DNA from: Camellia lanceoleosa
Lineage: Eukaryota; Streptophyta; Magnoliopsida; Ericales; Theaceae
Direction of reading: 5' to 3'
Assembly (NCBI GenBank): GCA_025200525.1
Contig: CM045767.1
Coordinates: 121,942,346 to 122,006,345 of the forward strand
DNA: 64,000 bases
Position 1 is the first letter of the stretch. Each line of letters opens with the position of its first letter. This document shows, in pieces, positions 41,629 through 53,048 of the stretch. The notes below the pieces were generated by a model. That model made no database searches and was not told the DNA's origin. It was given only the letters and a program-made list of their open reading frames with translations. Made by a program: the position numbers and the translations under genes.

Positions 41629-42429
41629 GTTGCCCAATCCTATATATATATATATATATATTTGTATTTGCTTCGAAAGAGTGGTGAAAAGTAAAAGTTG
41701 AATTTCATATAAAACATATATCAGTAAGATAACTTCATAATTTTTTCTAGAGCAAGTAACTAGATGGTATCTCACTTTCCAATTCTCTAAAAACTTTCTC
41801 ATAAAAAAATTATCTTAGCTGAATATATACAAAAAAAAAGAATTACTTTTTTTTTGTAATTATATTTTTTAATTTAATGAAACAGGCTCTTATGCGTTTT
41901 AAGGGTGAAAATCAGAGAGCTCAAATTAAGGAAGATAAAATTAAGTAACAAAATGCAAATTTTGGACTGGAGAGCGTTGCTTGGGCTTGTGAGGTCCACC
42001 ACGGATCTCATTTTCAATAATCTGAACCGTTCATTTTATTGGACACTTAATGTATTTCGTCTACCAAAAAAAAAAAAAAGAATTAGGTCAATCCGATAAC
42101 TATAATTTGTTTAATTATTGTGTTTGTGACTAAAAAAATATATGGTTTATTTTTAAAAACACAATTGTTATTTATTTTTTTAGTAAAAAATTGAATAAGT
42201 TACAATTATCAGATCGACTTAATTTTTTGTATGAATGAAATATACGAAATACCTGACAAAATGAACGTTCAAATCATTGAAACATAACTCATGATAAGCC
42301 TTACAAGCCCAAACAACACCCTTTAGTCCAAAATTTGAACTGCAGGGATCCGTCTCCTACTTATAAATTCTTTTGTAAGATCAGAATAACAAAGGTAAAG
42401 AAAGAAACCAATTAAAAACACAAAATTTG
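41629..42429. other. AT-rich region with a (TA)n tract and an inverted repeat
   Basis: (TA)n at 41641-41661. 42088-42245 is a foldback: TTAGGTCAATCCGATAACTA (42085) against TACAATTATCAGATCGACTT (42201). A related sequence is at 35585-35830. No gene. Confidence 0.5.
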
Positions 42430-42870
42430 TAAAAGTATTCAGTATGTTTGGTTTGAGTTTTCTGGATTAAGTTTTTTAAAAATTGAGTGTTTTACTTTTC
42501 GTGTTTTTTTGTTTTTAGCGAATATTTTTAAAATTTTAAACAAATTTTTTTACTTTTTTAGATGCAGTTTACTGTGATGTATCTAAAAAGTAAAAAATTG
42601 TGAAAAAATATTTTAAAAAATTAATAAATACATAAAAATACAAAAAATGTATTGAATTCTCGTATTTTTTTTGTATTTTTGATATTTAGTGAATTTTTAA
42701 AAGGTTTTTTTTAATTTTTAATTTTTTAGGTATATTTATGTTAGGTATGTCTAAAAAATAAAAACAATTGCTTAAAATATTAAAAAAATTTAGTAAAAAA
42801 AATTAAAAAATATGAAAGTAGAATTTTCTAAAAAGTATTTTTGGAAAAATGAAACCAAGCAAGCTGATTT
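42430..42870. mobile_element. foldback MITE (candidate)
   Basis: GTATGTTTGGTTTGAGTTTT (42440) and AAAAATGAAACCAAGCAAGC (42845) are imperfect inverted ends. The inside consists of two related halves, each with a TTTTTTAG...CTAAAAA palindrome around a central GTTTACTGTGATG or TATGTTAGGTATG. No firm duplication. Confidence 0.45.
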
Positions 42871-43019
42871 GTTGTACTACTTATTAAAGTTTGAAATGAT
42901 TAGGGCATTGAAGGGTTAATTTAGTTAAGTAATTTGTTCAAAAATATTTTGAATTGTTTTACAAAAATACTGGATGAATTGAGAAAAAAAATAAATTAGT
43001 TATAGGATCCTATTAGGAA

Positions 43020-43390
43020 AATTTACCCATTAGTCCTAGTTTTTGAAACGTTGAACCATTTAATCCTAAAAGTTTTCTTATACTCCATTTAGTCCCATTT
43101 TTACATCAGCATGATGTAAATGATGTAAATGATCTGATGTTTCATTCTATAATTTCAAAATTTATTGAAATCTGATGAATATTAGATGTTTTTCATCCTA
43201 TATTTTCAAACATTATTGAAATTTGATGAACATTAGATGTTTGAAATCAAATGTTTGTAACATGACTCTGATGTTATTAACATTGTATCTGATGTTATTA
43301 ACATTGTAATGGGACCTTTCAATCTATAAGAAAACTTTTAAGATTAAACAGTACATAAGTTATTAATTTGGGATTTATTGGTGCATCCCC
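43020..43390. mobile_element. foldback MITE with about 70-bp inverted ends (candidate)
   Basis: TTTAATCCTAAAAGTTTTCT (43070-43089) pairs with AGAAAACTTTTAAGATTAAA (43329-43348) and the similarity reaches out to both ends (ACCCATTAGTCC against its right-hand counterpart). The middle has GATGTAAATGATG and AACATTAGATGTTT repeats. Flanks are similar but not identical (TCCTATTA, CCTTATTA). Confidence 0.5.
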
Positions 43391-43560
43391 CTTATTATTA
43401 TTATGATTATTATTATGACGATGTTGATGAGGCGTTATTATGATGTTGGTGAGGCGTTTTTTTGATGGAGTCGTCTGCTGCCCCAAGGACACCTTCTAAG
43501 ATGATTCGTGTGTCCAAATTTACGTAATAATAATAATAATAATAATAATTATTATTATAT
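43389..43560. repeat. (TTA)/(AAT) microsatellites
   Basis: TTATTATTATTATGATTATT from about 43391 and AATAATAATAATAATAATAA from about 43526, with a short GC-richer piece between. Confidence 0.85.
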
Positions 43561-43566
43561 TAGTTA

Positions 43567-43934
43567 GATGTTAAACAGAACTTACACACCATTTAAAAAT
43601 TTATTTATCATGTGAAGTTTTTTAATATATGAATCCAACTCTTTGAGCAAATATTAGGGTTTGAGGATTTTTTGATTAAGATAGCCACAAAAAATAAAAC
43701 AGGCTTTGAGGTTAATAAGATAAAACATCACATTCAAACCATAATCATTACATTTTTTTTCTCACAAAAAAACCAAAAAAAAAAGCCAAAAGCCCTTCTC
43801 AAATCAGGCTTTTTAACCCCAGGTTAAAATAGCAAAAAAAGTTAAAAAGTCAAAAAATTACTTTCCAAACGAAGCCTAGAAGTTGAACAGAACTTGCACA
43901 CCATTTAAAAATTTCTTTATCATGTGAAGTTTAT
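43567..43934. repeat. 55-bp direct repeat pair, 311 bp apart
   Basis: GAACTTACACACCATTTAAA (43576) and GAACTTGCACACCATTTAAA (43887) sit in near-identical blocks ending TTATCATGTGAAGTTT. The interval may be an insertion flanked by a segmental repeat. Confidence 0.7.
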
Positions 43935-44087
43935 TTATTCATTTTTTTATTGGCGAAAGTCAATGGCTAGTTGTAAGATGAGTACCACGGAAGAGTTGAA
44001 ACTCACACCCAAATACATTGTAAGAAAATATTGCCCTCCCATTTCACTCTTAAGAGTGAAACCCAAAACCTACCCTTAAGAAAGACT

Positions 44088-44325
44088 AAGGCCTTGTTTG
44101 GAAGCAGATTATTTTAGTAACTTTTGATTTTTTGTTTAAAATATGAGATAAAAAAAACTAATATGTTTAGGATGACTTTTTAATTTTTTACAAAAATATA
44201 TGTAAAAAATAGAGAAAAAAAAAAATCTTTGACTTTTTGATATAAATTATTGACTTTTTAATTTTTTTTAATGACTTTTTAATTTTTAATCTAAAAAGTA
44301 ATATTACAAATGAGACCTTAATTAA
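44088..44325. mobile_element. Tourist-like MITE (candidate)
   Basis: Left TAAGGCCTTGTTTGGAAG and right ACAAATGAGACCTTAA are inverted; the inside is ATTTTTTA/GACTTTTT-rich. TAA/TTA at the ends fits the 3-bp target of PIF/Harbinger-type MITEs. Confidence 0.45.
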
Positions 44326-45205
44326 AGGATTAGTCAACCAGGCTGCAACGCCTTGGTTGTGAAGTTTTTTTATCTATGACTCTAACTCTTTGACCAAAAA
44401 TCTTTACAGGTTTGGTGTTTGAATCTACAACCTTCAATCTGAATTGAGTTATTTATTTATTATGTGTGCGAAAAGAAAAAGGAAAAAAAAAAGAACACTC
44501 GTTATGCTTTATTTATTATGAAAGAAGGGTTAACTATATAGTCATTAACTATGGAAAGAATCATAATAACATAAAATAATTTCTAAAAATAAACTTTTTC
44601 GTTTTTAAAGGTAAAAGTTTTGTTACAAAAAAAATCAAGAGACCAATTCCTGATGCCATGCAAGTCGTACTAAAAGATTGTTCTGAAAAATTAACCAAAA
44701 AAAAAAAAAAAAAAAAACCCTTTAGCGATAGAATTTTTGAAAACATAATTTTATGCAAAAAAAAGATTTAATCTTTTAGACGAAAATTTTAGTGCCAAAA
44801 TGATATTAATTTATCACTAAATATCTAATTTTATCATTAAAGTACAACAATAATACTTTTGCAACTAAATTATTTTGTCTCCTAAAAGTGATTTTATTCT
44901 TAATTTGTGTCTGTGAAATCACAATTTGTTATGGTAAGTAATGTTGCAATAACCAAATTTTTTGATCAAATAATGTGTCATCACACACTGCATTGGTGTA
45001 ATGGATGTCATGTTCTATTCATAGTAACCACCAACAAATAGATGACAAAGATGACACATCAAATAATAAATAAATATATTTTTTAGATACTCCATAAAAT
45101 TACTCTTCTGAAAAATTATTATTAATGCGTGCACCTCCCCTGACCAACTATCAATCAGAGTCACTCATTCTCAAAATTCTTGTATTATTTCATTTGTTTG
45201 TTTTA
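44326..45205. other. intergenic, nothing recognised
   Basis: AT-rich with an A-run at 44697-44717; no gene or repeat pair found. Confidence 0.5.
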
Positions 45206-45214
45206 TAATTTGTT

Positions 45215-45843
45215 GGGTTAATTATATTAATAGTCTCTATGGTTTGGGACTTGTATTACTTTAATTCATGACTTTTCAATTATGATATATTTGACCCTGA
45301 ATTTTGAATCTTGTTTCAAATAAGGATAATTGAAAATATTATTAGATTTTTCAAGAGTAAAATCGTCAATTTGATAAAACATAAACTAATTTGACAAAAA
45401 TAAATGTCAAAAAAATATTTTTAATTTTTTTAAAATTATTTTTATCTACCAATGATAAAAATATGTAAAATTAATAAAAATTACATGATTAATTTTTTAA
45501 GATTAATTTTACATGATTATCATCTAAACACATAATGAAAATTAATTCGGTAAAAATAAATAAATACATGTCTAAAAGATTTATCAATTTTATATAATTT
45601 TATTTTTATTAGGTAGAAATAATTTTAAAAAATTCAAAAATATTTGTTTGACATTTATTTTTATCAAATTAGTTTATATTTTATCAAATTGATAATTTTA
45701 TCATTGAAAAATCTAATTATATATCAAATTGTCTTTATTTAGAATAAGATTCAAAATTCAGGATCAAATATGTCACAATTGAAAAATCATGGACTAAAGT
45801 GACATAAGTCCCAAACTATAGAGACTATTTATATAATTTGCCT
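45215..45843. mobile_element. Mutator-like foldback MITE, 629 bp
   Basis: A perfect 9-bp duplication TAATTTGTT flanks it (45206-45214, 45844-45852). The two arms are inverted copies of each other over almost 300 bp each: GTCTCTATGGTTTGGGACTT at the left pairs with AAGTCCCAAACTATAGAGAC at the right, and similarity runs on to the centre near 45540. Long inverted ends and a 9-bp duplication are typical of Mutator-like elements. No coding sequence. Confidence 0.88.
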
Positions 45844-46082
45844 TAATTTGTTTCCATATGTTTTGTGTAATCAAATCTTTTGAATCCGTGTTCAATTTCC
45901 ATCAATTATTTATACCATACGCGCTTGTTTTCATTCGAAACAATCATCATAAAACACTAGGTTTCACACTTAAAATGGTGACTTCTTCTAATGCAGCTAT
46001 ATGTATGTCAATATCAGTTAGACTTTCAATATATGTACGTGTTTGATATCTATGCAAGTCTCTTTCACTCCTATCTATGAGA

Positions 46083-46155
46083 AAAATGCATTCATATTTG
46101 GATCTATCAATTCTAAGAATTGATTGCGTTTGATCACGCTTAAGAAAATAATATA
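46083..46155. repeat. 73-bp segment repeated at 49483-49900
   Basis: AATGCATTCATATTTGGATC and ATTGCGTTTGATCACGCTTA match 49485 and 49871, where the second copy is split by a MITE. It acts as an empty-site reference. Confidence 0.75.
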
Positions 46156-46428
46156 TGAATTCACTTTCTAAACTTAATAATGTGTAAGTAATATAATTTA
46201 TTAATGATTAAAAAAATATGAAACAGAGAGTTACTTTAAATATTTTAATTAATTGTCACATCATAAAACTTGAAAATTGGTTTAATTTTTGAACTTGTAT
46301 AGCATTGTTCATTAGAAAAAGGGTTTTATTTATTTATTTATTGATAAATTACATTTAGAGGTGTTCTAACCCAATAAGTCTACCAAAGAAAATTGTAACC
46401 TAGTTAGTTCCATGTATTTATATTTTTA

Positions 46429-47551
46429 GGGTGATTCTACTTACACCACTCTTTTACCTCCTTACACCTTACATATGAGGTTGTTTTTTTCTTCCAAATT
46501 TATCCATGTGTGAAATTACTTAAAATGACAAAACACTAAAATTAAATATATTTGATACCTCCTTACACTCCTTGATCTTCAATCCCTATTTTTTTTTTCT
46601 CAACTTTTCTTTTCTCTTACACATCTCTTTTGAAAAAGTGATAATCATAATGTTTTGATCATCAAAAAAAGCAATCGATGAAGAAACGGTGGTGAAAAAC
46701 TATCAAAAAATTGAAATGGTGAGTTTTTTTATTAGTTTGGTGGGTTTTTGTTTCGATTTTCTGGGTTGGTCTGCGACTTTTGTTCGATGTTTCGAAATCG
46801 AACAAAATAACATAGTCCGACATCACAGTGTTGAACAAAAAATATAAATCTGGTATTAAATTGCCGAATAAAAGATACATTTCCGGTAAATTACCAAACA
46901 AAAATTATAAGTCTGATATCAAATTGTCGAACAAAAAATATAAGTCTGGTATCAAATTACCAAACAAGCCCAAATTATCATTTGAAACAAAGTGGCTCTG
47001 TAAATGTATAACAACAGAACGCTAAACAAATCTATTTTTTCTAGCAACATAACATTGGAGTAATTAAAATTTACTAGCATTTTATTATCGAATAGGCCCA
47101 GCACAAATTATTACTACATTATTTGGAAAGAAGTGGATCTATAAATATATAGCAACAAAAGGCTGGAATAAATAATTTATTCCAGCGTTATAGCACCGGA
47201 TTTTTATAAATTGTTTCGCATTGTGTGACCAAACAGACACTTCAATGTGGACTCTACTGGTTTTGTTGGGAAGTGAACTGAAATTATCCAATTGAATGGT
47301 AACATAATACTAGGAAACAAAATTTTATTCGGTAACATGGAACTAGAGTAATTCAAATTGTTTAGTATTGTATTACCGAACAGGCCCAGCACAAAGTATA
47401 GGTGTAAAGAGATGGGTTTTGAAGAGTTTTTTTTATCATAGGGTTTGTTTTGGTAATATATTAGGTGTAATGAGAATTTAATTTTTTTTTAAGTAGTGTA
47501 ATGAAATGGAGGGTGTAAGGAGATAAAAGAATGGTGTAAGTAGAATCACCC
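46429..47551. mobile_element. Mutator-like non-autonomous element, 1123 bp
   Basis: A perfect 9-bp duplication ATATTTTTA (46420-46428, 47552-47560) flanks inverted ends of about 40 bp: GGGTGATTCTACTTACACCA at the left, TGGTGTAAGTAGAATCACCC at the right, with two or three mismatches further in. The inside has no transposase. It holds 30-35-bp direct repeats (next entry). Confidence 0.9.
46828..46970. repeat. short direct repeats inside the Mutator-like element
   Basis: Four or five units of AACAAAAAATATAAGTCTGG plus TATCAAATTGCCG, diverged by substitutions. Confidence 0.75.
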
Positions 47552-47560
47552 ATATTTTTA

Positions 47561-48078
47561 TTCCATGAGGTCTTTTTTTTCCAAATTTATATTATTTGTT
47601 GGACTATTATACCCTTATGACTATTGTTGATATGTATTATATAGAAAAAAAAGTATATACATTTCCTTTTTGTTGCTACCTCTATTTTGGTAATTATCAT
47701 TATTCACGTTTTTCTTTTTTATCAGTTTTATTCACATTTGTGGTATTGTTTCATTGTGATAGGGTTTCGAAACTCTCTATTTGGTAGGATTTAGAAATTA
47801 TAGTTTACACATGGTAGTGAAATAATATTATGTTCCTCCATTGTTGCGGTCAAACTTTATGTTTCTCTATTGTCATTTTGAGTTCATCCATTGTTGCTCT
47901 ATGTTCGAAACTCTATATTTTTCCATTGTTATAAGTCGAAACTCTGTTTATGTCCAATCAATTTTGTTATAAACATATTCTTCAAATGTGAGTGTGGTTT
48001 GATTTGGATTGGTGGAATGGTGAAATTACATAGATTGTTAATGATAGTAATAATGATAAAAATGATGATAAATATAAA
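47561..48078. other. AT-rich, short CCATTGTTG repeats
   Basis: TCCATTGTTGC recurs at about 47838, 47886 and 47917 with GAAACTCT nearby. No gene recognised. Confidence 0.5.
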
Positions 48079-48110
48079 GATGAAGATGAAGATGAAGATG
48101 AAGATGAAGA
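48079..48110. repeat. (GATGAA)n hexanucleotide repeat
   Basis: About five GATGAA units. Confidence 0.9.
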
Positions 48111-48184
48111 TATAGGTGATATTTTTTTTTTTTAGAGTGATTGAGCTTTTTTTTTTTTGAATTTCTAATTCTATTACTGCTACT

Positions 48185-49110
48185 GTTTATATTTTTTGGT
48201 CAATCAGTGTGAATGTTCACATTTCATATTGTTTGAAAGTCTGAGAAATAAGTATTGGAATATAAATATGAACATAATTATATATTTTGTAAGATATAAA
48301 TGTTCACATATTATTAGTTATTTGTTACTATACTTGTTGTTTCAACAACCATTTTTTATTACCATTAAACAATTGAAATAGTCATTTTTTTATTTTTAAT
48401 TTTATTTAATGTTGTAGTGTGAATATTCACATTGGTATGAATTTAGTTTTTCTAATGTTAGTTGTATTTTGTGAATATTCACATTGTATTTTGGTACGAT
48501 TTTTTTTCTTTTTAAAATTTCTTTTAAAAGTTAGTTGTATTTTGTTGTTTTTTTTTACTATACTAGTTGGTTGAATAATTATTTTTATTACCATTGAACA
48601 ATCAAAGTCGATTTTCACTTTTTTCAATTTTATTTTATGTTTTCATATTACAGTGTGAATGTTCACAATGGTATCAGTTTATTTAAAAAAAAAAAAAAAA
48701 CTAATTGTACATTAATTGTAAGTTGTGAATATTCACATTATATTTTGGTATAAGTTTTGTTTTTTCAAAAGTTAATTGTATGTTTGTTGTTTTTGTTATT
48801 ATACTTGTTAGTTGAACAATCATTTTTGTTACCATTGAACAATTAAAATAGTCGGTTTCACTTTTTTTAATTTTATTTTATATTTTCACGTTGCAGTGTA
48901 AATATTTACATTAGTATCAGTTATTTTTTTAAGTCTAATTGTATGTTAATTATAAATTGTAAATATTCACATTATATTTTGGTATGAATTTGATTTTTTC
49001 GAAAGTTAGTTGTACATTTGTTATTTATTTTGAACATTCACATTATACTTTAGTATATGTTTTGTTTTTTCAAAAGTTGTATGTTTGTTGTTTACTATGA
49101 TCATTCACAT
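48185..49110. repeat. about 230-245-bp tandem repeat with GTGAATATTCAC palindromes
   Basis: Just over three diverged units; TACTATACTTGTTG-like strings near 48323, 48555 and 48797 mark the period. Each unit has two palindromes of the GTGAATATTCAC type about 60 bp apart (perfect at 48419-48430 and 48472-48483; variants GTGAATGTTCAC and GTAAATATTTAC). ATTACCATTGAACAAT and TTTGGTA are also shared. Confidence 0.85.
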
Positions 49111-49482
49111 TGTATTTTGATCTTCATTTATATTTTTTGTTGCATTATTTTTACAATTTTCAAATTATAAAAGATTCAAAATTCATAATTTGAGATTTTC
49201 TTCATAAAATGCTAGAGAGATTTTTTCCTTAGAATAAAGAAAAGATTTTCTTTGTAGAATAAGGGAAATATTTTCTTTTTAGAATAAGGGAGTGCTTTTC
49301 TGCATAAAATGAGGAACTATTGTTATCTATTAGTTTTAAACATGTGCAAAAAAATTAGAAATGATGATTTCGTTATATTACATTAGATAAGATTTAATGA
49401 AATATTTAAAAAGAATATGAATGAGATGAAATTAAATATTTAAAAAGAGAATTTATCCACGAAAAAAAAACCCAAAAAAAAA
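49111..49482. other. AT-rich, nothing certain
   Basis: Contains three GATTTTCTT/ATAAAATG-like repeats (49190-49310). No gene. Confidence 0.5.
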
Positions 49483-49517
49483 AAAAATGCATTCATATTT
49501 GGATCTATTAATTCTAA

Positions 49518-49862
49518 GGGTTGGTTTGGCATATACTAAAAAAGTGTACTTTTTGACTTACAGTTCTGCTACGTAGCTCGAATATCACAGCTCGAATAGC
49601 GCGAAAATAATCTCTTACCGGTAAGAGAATATTTTCATAGGCTAAAAAATAATCTCTTACCGGTAAGAGATTATTTTCGAGCTATTCGCGCTACACTTTT
49701 TCGAGCTACGAGGAATTTCCCTTTGACTTATTGGTGGGTTTGGGTTGAGTTTGGGTTAGGTTTGATGTGATGTGTTAGAGAGGTGATGTGATTTAAATAG
49801 GATGATGTGACTTAAATAAGATAGTGACTTTTTAACTTATTTAGATGATGTCAAACCAAGCC
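49518..49862. mobile_element. Tourist-like MITE carrying a nested MITE
   Basis: Left end GGGTTGGTTTGGCATATACT and right end GATGATGTCAAACCAAGCC are inverted. The paralogous stretch at 46083-46155 lacks it, which fixes the insertion at ATTCTAAG/GAATT. TAA on the left and TTA on the right fit a 3-bp PIF/Harbinger-type duplication with one change. It is interrupted at 49552-49730 by another MITE. Confidence 0.75.
49561..49721. mobile_element. nested Mutator-like MITE, 161 bp
   Basis: A perfect 9-bp duplication TTTGACTTA (49552-49560, 49722-49730). Arms of about 70 bp are inverted copies; each contains the perfect 20-bp palindrome ATCTCTTACCGGTAAGAGAT or a one-base variant of it (49610-49629 and 49652-49671). 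GC-richer than its surroundings. Nested in the Tourist-like MITE, so it is the younger insertion. Confidence 0.9.
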
Positions 49863-52147
49863 TTAGAATTAATTGCGTTTGATTATGGTTAAGAAAATGA
49901 CTTGACCAAGTTTCTGAAAGAGAATGTCTAGGAACCTAGAAAAGTGTTCAGAAAGTTATTTTAAATCTATGGTGGTGGGTTAAACTTGTTGACGTGAGAT
50001 CATGAATAAATTTTGGTCATTCATTATCATTACAAGTTCTGGACAAATTTGAGTTTTATTTTTTATTTTTTATTGACTCTAGAACTACTTTTTCCAAAAT
50101 GGGCTAATTAGGGTCACCTCCCATGAGGCTTTTGACAATTGCAAGAGTCATCCTTCAAGTTTCCAAAATTACACTATACTAGGATTCTTTACTTGAAAAT
50201 ATACAAATTCTTTTTATCGTTATCTTTCTCTTTGACGGTGTTAGATTTGCCTCTAAAATGACTAATTTATGTTCACGATAAGCCAAAAGTCCCTCTCTTC
50301 CCCCTTCTATCTTTTACTTTTTTATTTTTTCGGAGTATTTGTTCCTTCACCGATACCACAAGCAAACGAATGTTTCATTTTTCTTATTATTTTTATGAAT
50401 ATTTTTGTTCATATATAAAATTAATACAAAAAACTCCATAAGAATGATATGATAATGTTATTATTGTAAATAAATGCATATTCAATGATTTTTTATTTTG
50501 AAATGAATGATTCATAAGTCAGATCATTATGTATAAATTTTTTATTTGTATAACATTATTCTATTTAAAAAAAAACATTTGTGCTCCAATTTTGAGTATT
50601 ACTTCCCCCCAAATTGTTGGAATTTTTCAATATTTAGTTTTGGTCTTAGTTTTTTGAATGCTAGAGTGTTTGAATCCTCAAGGCCTTTAAGGGAGGTGAG
50701 TGTAATTAGTCCAAAATTATAATAATTAAAGGCTAATTATTTAAATCCCTTCCTCAAGTTCAAATCATATATTTAAATCCCTTAACTATGACAAATACAT
50801 ACAAATGCCTCATTCTAGAGGGGGTGAAAGCAATGCGATTTTATAATTAACAGATCCAAATGAAAAATTTTGAAGTTGAGGGGGAGTAAAATGATATTTA
50901 GTGATAATTGAGGAGACATCTTTGTAATTATTCTCAAATAAAAAAATAAAAAGAAAAAAAGAAATAGACATGAAATTTACTTCTTTTTTTTTTTTGGGAG
51001 GGGGGGGGGGCGCTTTTATCTCACATCATTGACTATTTTATTTATTTATTTATTTTTACAAATATGAGTACTACAGTTATGTCAAACTCAATAATTAAAT
51101 TCTAACAAGGTATATCTACAAGCTTATCAATCACTACAAAGAATAACTCATAATAAGTATAAATATACGTCGTTCGCAGTAACTCATAATAAGTATAAAG
51201 ATACAACTCAATATAACGCTCATAATGAGGGAAAAATAATTAACTTTTGTCTAACAAGTTCAATGAATCTAATACGTTTTGTGTTTTCACTATTTTTAAA
51301 ATTTTATAAGACATCAGTCCCAAATTGTTTATCTAGGAGAGAAAATGAAAACTTTAAAAAAATGTATTTTTGTTTTAAAATTTTTAATTTTTTTTACACA
51401 AACTAAAAGTATTTAATGAGATCTTTTAATTGGTAAAAAAATTTAGTACGAGAATATATTATTTTTCAGTTCTATTTTTGACAAATAATTTGGAAGAAAG
51501 AGTATAAATAATTAATTCAAACCACTTTGTCCCACTCATTTTTCTCAGGAGATTTAGCACCTTTTCTATTTCTCTTCTTCTTCTTCTTCTTGTAAGGTTG
51601 TGGCAGTGGTGTTGTAGTGCTGCTTGTGCTCAATTGTTGTTGTATTGATACCTTCTTCAATCTAACTAATAGTTGGTTTTTCACTTGTGTGATGTGAGAA
51701 TTCTATCTAATCAACCTAAATGAGTGATAGAAAGTAGGAATACATCGAACTCGTTGAGTATTAATTCCGCGTTTAATTGTCAAATAAGAAAAAAATAATT
51801 ATATGTAGAAAAAATAATTTTAATTTTTATCTCATTTTAACCAAACATAAAATCATATTTTCACTATCTACTACTATTTCCCATTTATTTATTTTCTAAA
51901 TTTAATTTATTCCTACGTTCTTATTAATAATCTTGTCATATTCAATTCCATAAAATAAAAAAATAAAAAAATTCCAATCCTAGATTGATAGTCCCAAAAT
52001 AAAATATTAGTTTTGAAAATAATAATAAACAAACATGGCCATATATAATTGAGATTATCATATTGTGTGATGTAGGTCTCACTTGTCAATTATACATGTT
52101 AGTCAAAAAGTCAAAAAATCACTATAAATTGTTATATCACTATCTCT
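49863..52147. other. AT-rich region, no firm gene
   Basis: 50729-50938 may be a foldback MITE (GGCTAATTATTTAAATCCCT against a weak inverted partner). 50997-51011 is a G-run. 51000-51250 has ACTCATAATAAGTATAAA repeated at 51146 and 51181. On the minus strand 51703-51517 encodes a short lysine-rich frame ending KSPEKNEWDKVV with no ATG after its upstream stop; it may be the last exon of an unknown gene or chance. Confidence 0.4.
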
Positions 52148-52155
52148 ATTTTTTT

Positions 52156-52399
52156 AGGGTTTGGTTATGGTGTGCAACTTACACCTTACACCTTATTCTT
52201 TACACTTACACCTTTTATACCTTACACCTTACACCTTTTGTGTAAGTGGCACATGGTGTGCAACTTACACCTTACATTTACACCTTACACTTATACCTTA
52301 CACTTACACTTACACCTTACACTTACACCTTTTGTGTAAGTGGTACATGGTGTGCAACCCACTTACACCTTTTGTGGGTTGCACACCTAAGAAAACTCT
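52156..52399 (+). mobile_element. hAT-like MITE, copy 3
   Basis: A perfect 8-bp duplication ATTTTTTT (52148-52155, 52400-52407). Ends AGGGTTTGGTTATGGTGTGC and GTTGCACACCTAAGAAAACT are imperfect inverted repeats. The inside is a CTTACACCTTACA minisatellite with two copies of GTAAGTGG(C/T)ACATGGTGTG. Closest to copy 2. Confidence 0.85.
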
Positions 52400-52407
52400 A
52401 TTTTTTT

Positions 52408-53040
52408 ATATATATATTTTTAAAAAGTCAAAAAATTATTAAAATAACTTATTCTCAAATGGGGCGTTAATTCCCATTTCCCATTGAGATGGTCGTCCCA
52501 TTCACATACTCTTTTTCACACTCTTAGGATACTTTCTTCTACTGATATAATATTGTGTAAAGTGGGACTACCATTCGATTGCGTATCCGTGTCCAATGCT
52601 CTCTCTTTCTTACTTTCATATTTGAGCCTGAAATTTAAAACAGTTAATAGTCCTGGTCATGGTCATGGTCATGAAGAAGATGAGTTGACTGACCTGTTCA
52701 AAAGCTTGTCCATAGTGCAGTTTGATTGTTGTCCATACCGACAGAAAATGTGTGATTTTTTCCTAAACTTTTTTGGATTAAAAAACACGGCACTAGTTTT
52801 GACCATGTAGACTTTCCAGTTCTATAACTTGCAAGACTACTATTAGTCAGTTTAACACATAAAAAAATTAGCCAGAACTAACCTGGAAGTAATCTGTCTT
52901 GTGGGTGCTGAGAAATCATCACATCAGGACGGAGGTCTGGTCCAGGGATAATTTACCTCGTACCGTCTAGTCTTTGAGTCATAAAGATTGTAGTCAACGT
53001 ACCAATCGAGATCAACCACCTCACGTAGCAGGACAATTAC
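52408..53040. other. intergenic, nothing recognised
   Basis: Less AT-rich than its surroundings and may be old unique sequence. A plus-strand open frame at 52484-52810 has a GHGHGHEEDE string but no known domain; I do not call it a gene. Confidence 0.45.
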
Positions 53041-53048
53041 AGTTTTGG

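Noticed and set aside
41880..42075. SINE ending in an A-run at 42065-42079
   Set aside because: No convincing A and B boxes of a polymerase III promoter and no flanking duplication.
46662..46901. 79-codon minus-strand frame in the Mutator-like element
   Set aside because: It overlaps internal direct repeats and shows no transposase motif.
52484..52810. 108-codon plus-strand frame with a Gly-His repeat
   Set aside because: No homologue recognised, no ATG at the nominal start, and composition like the surrounding DNA; left unannotated.
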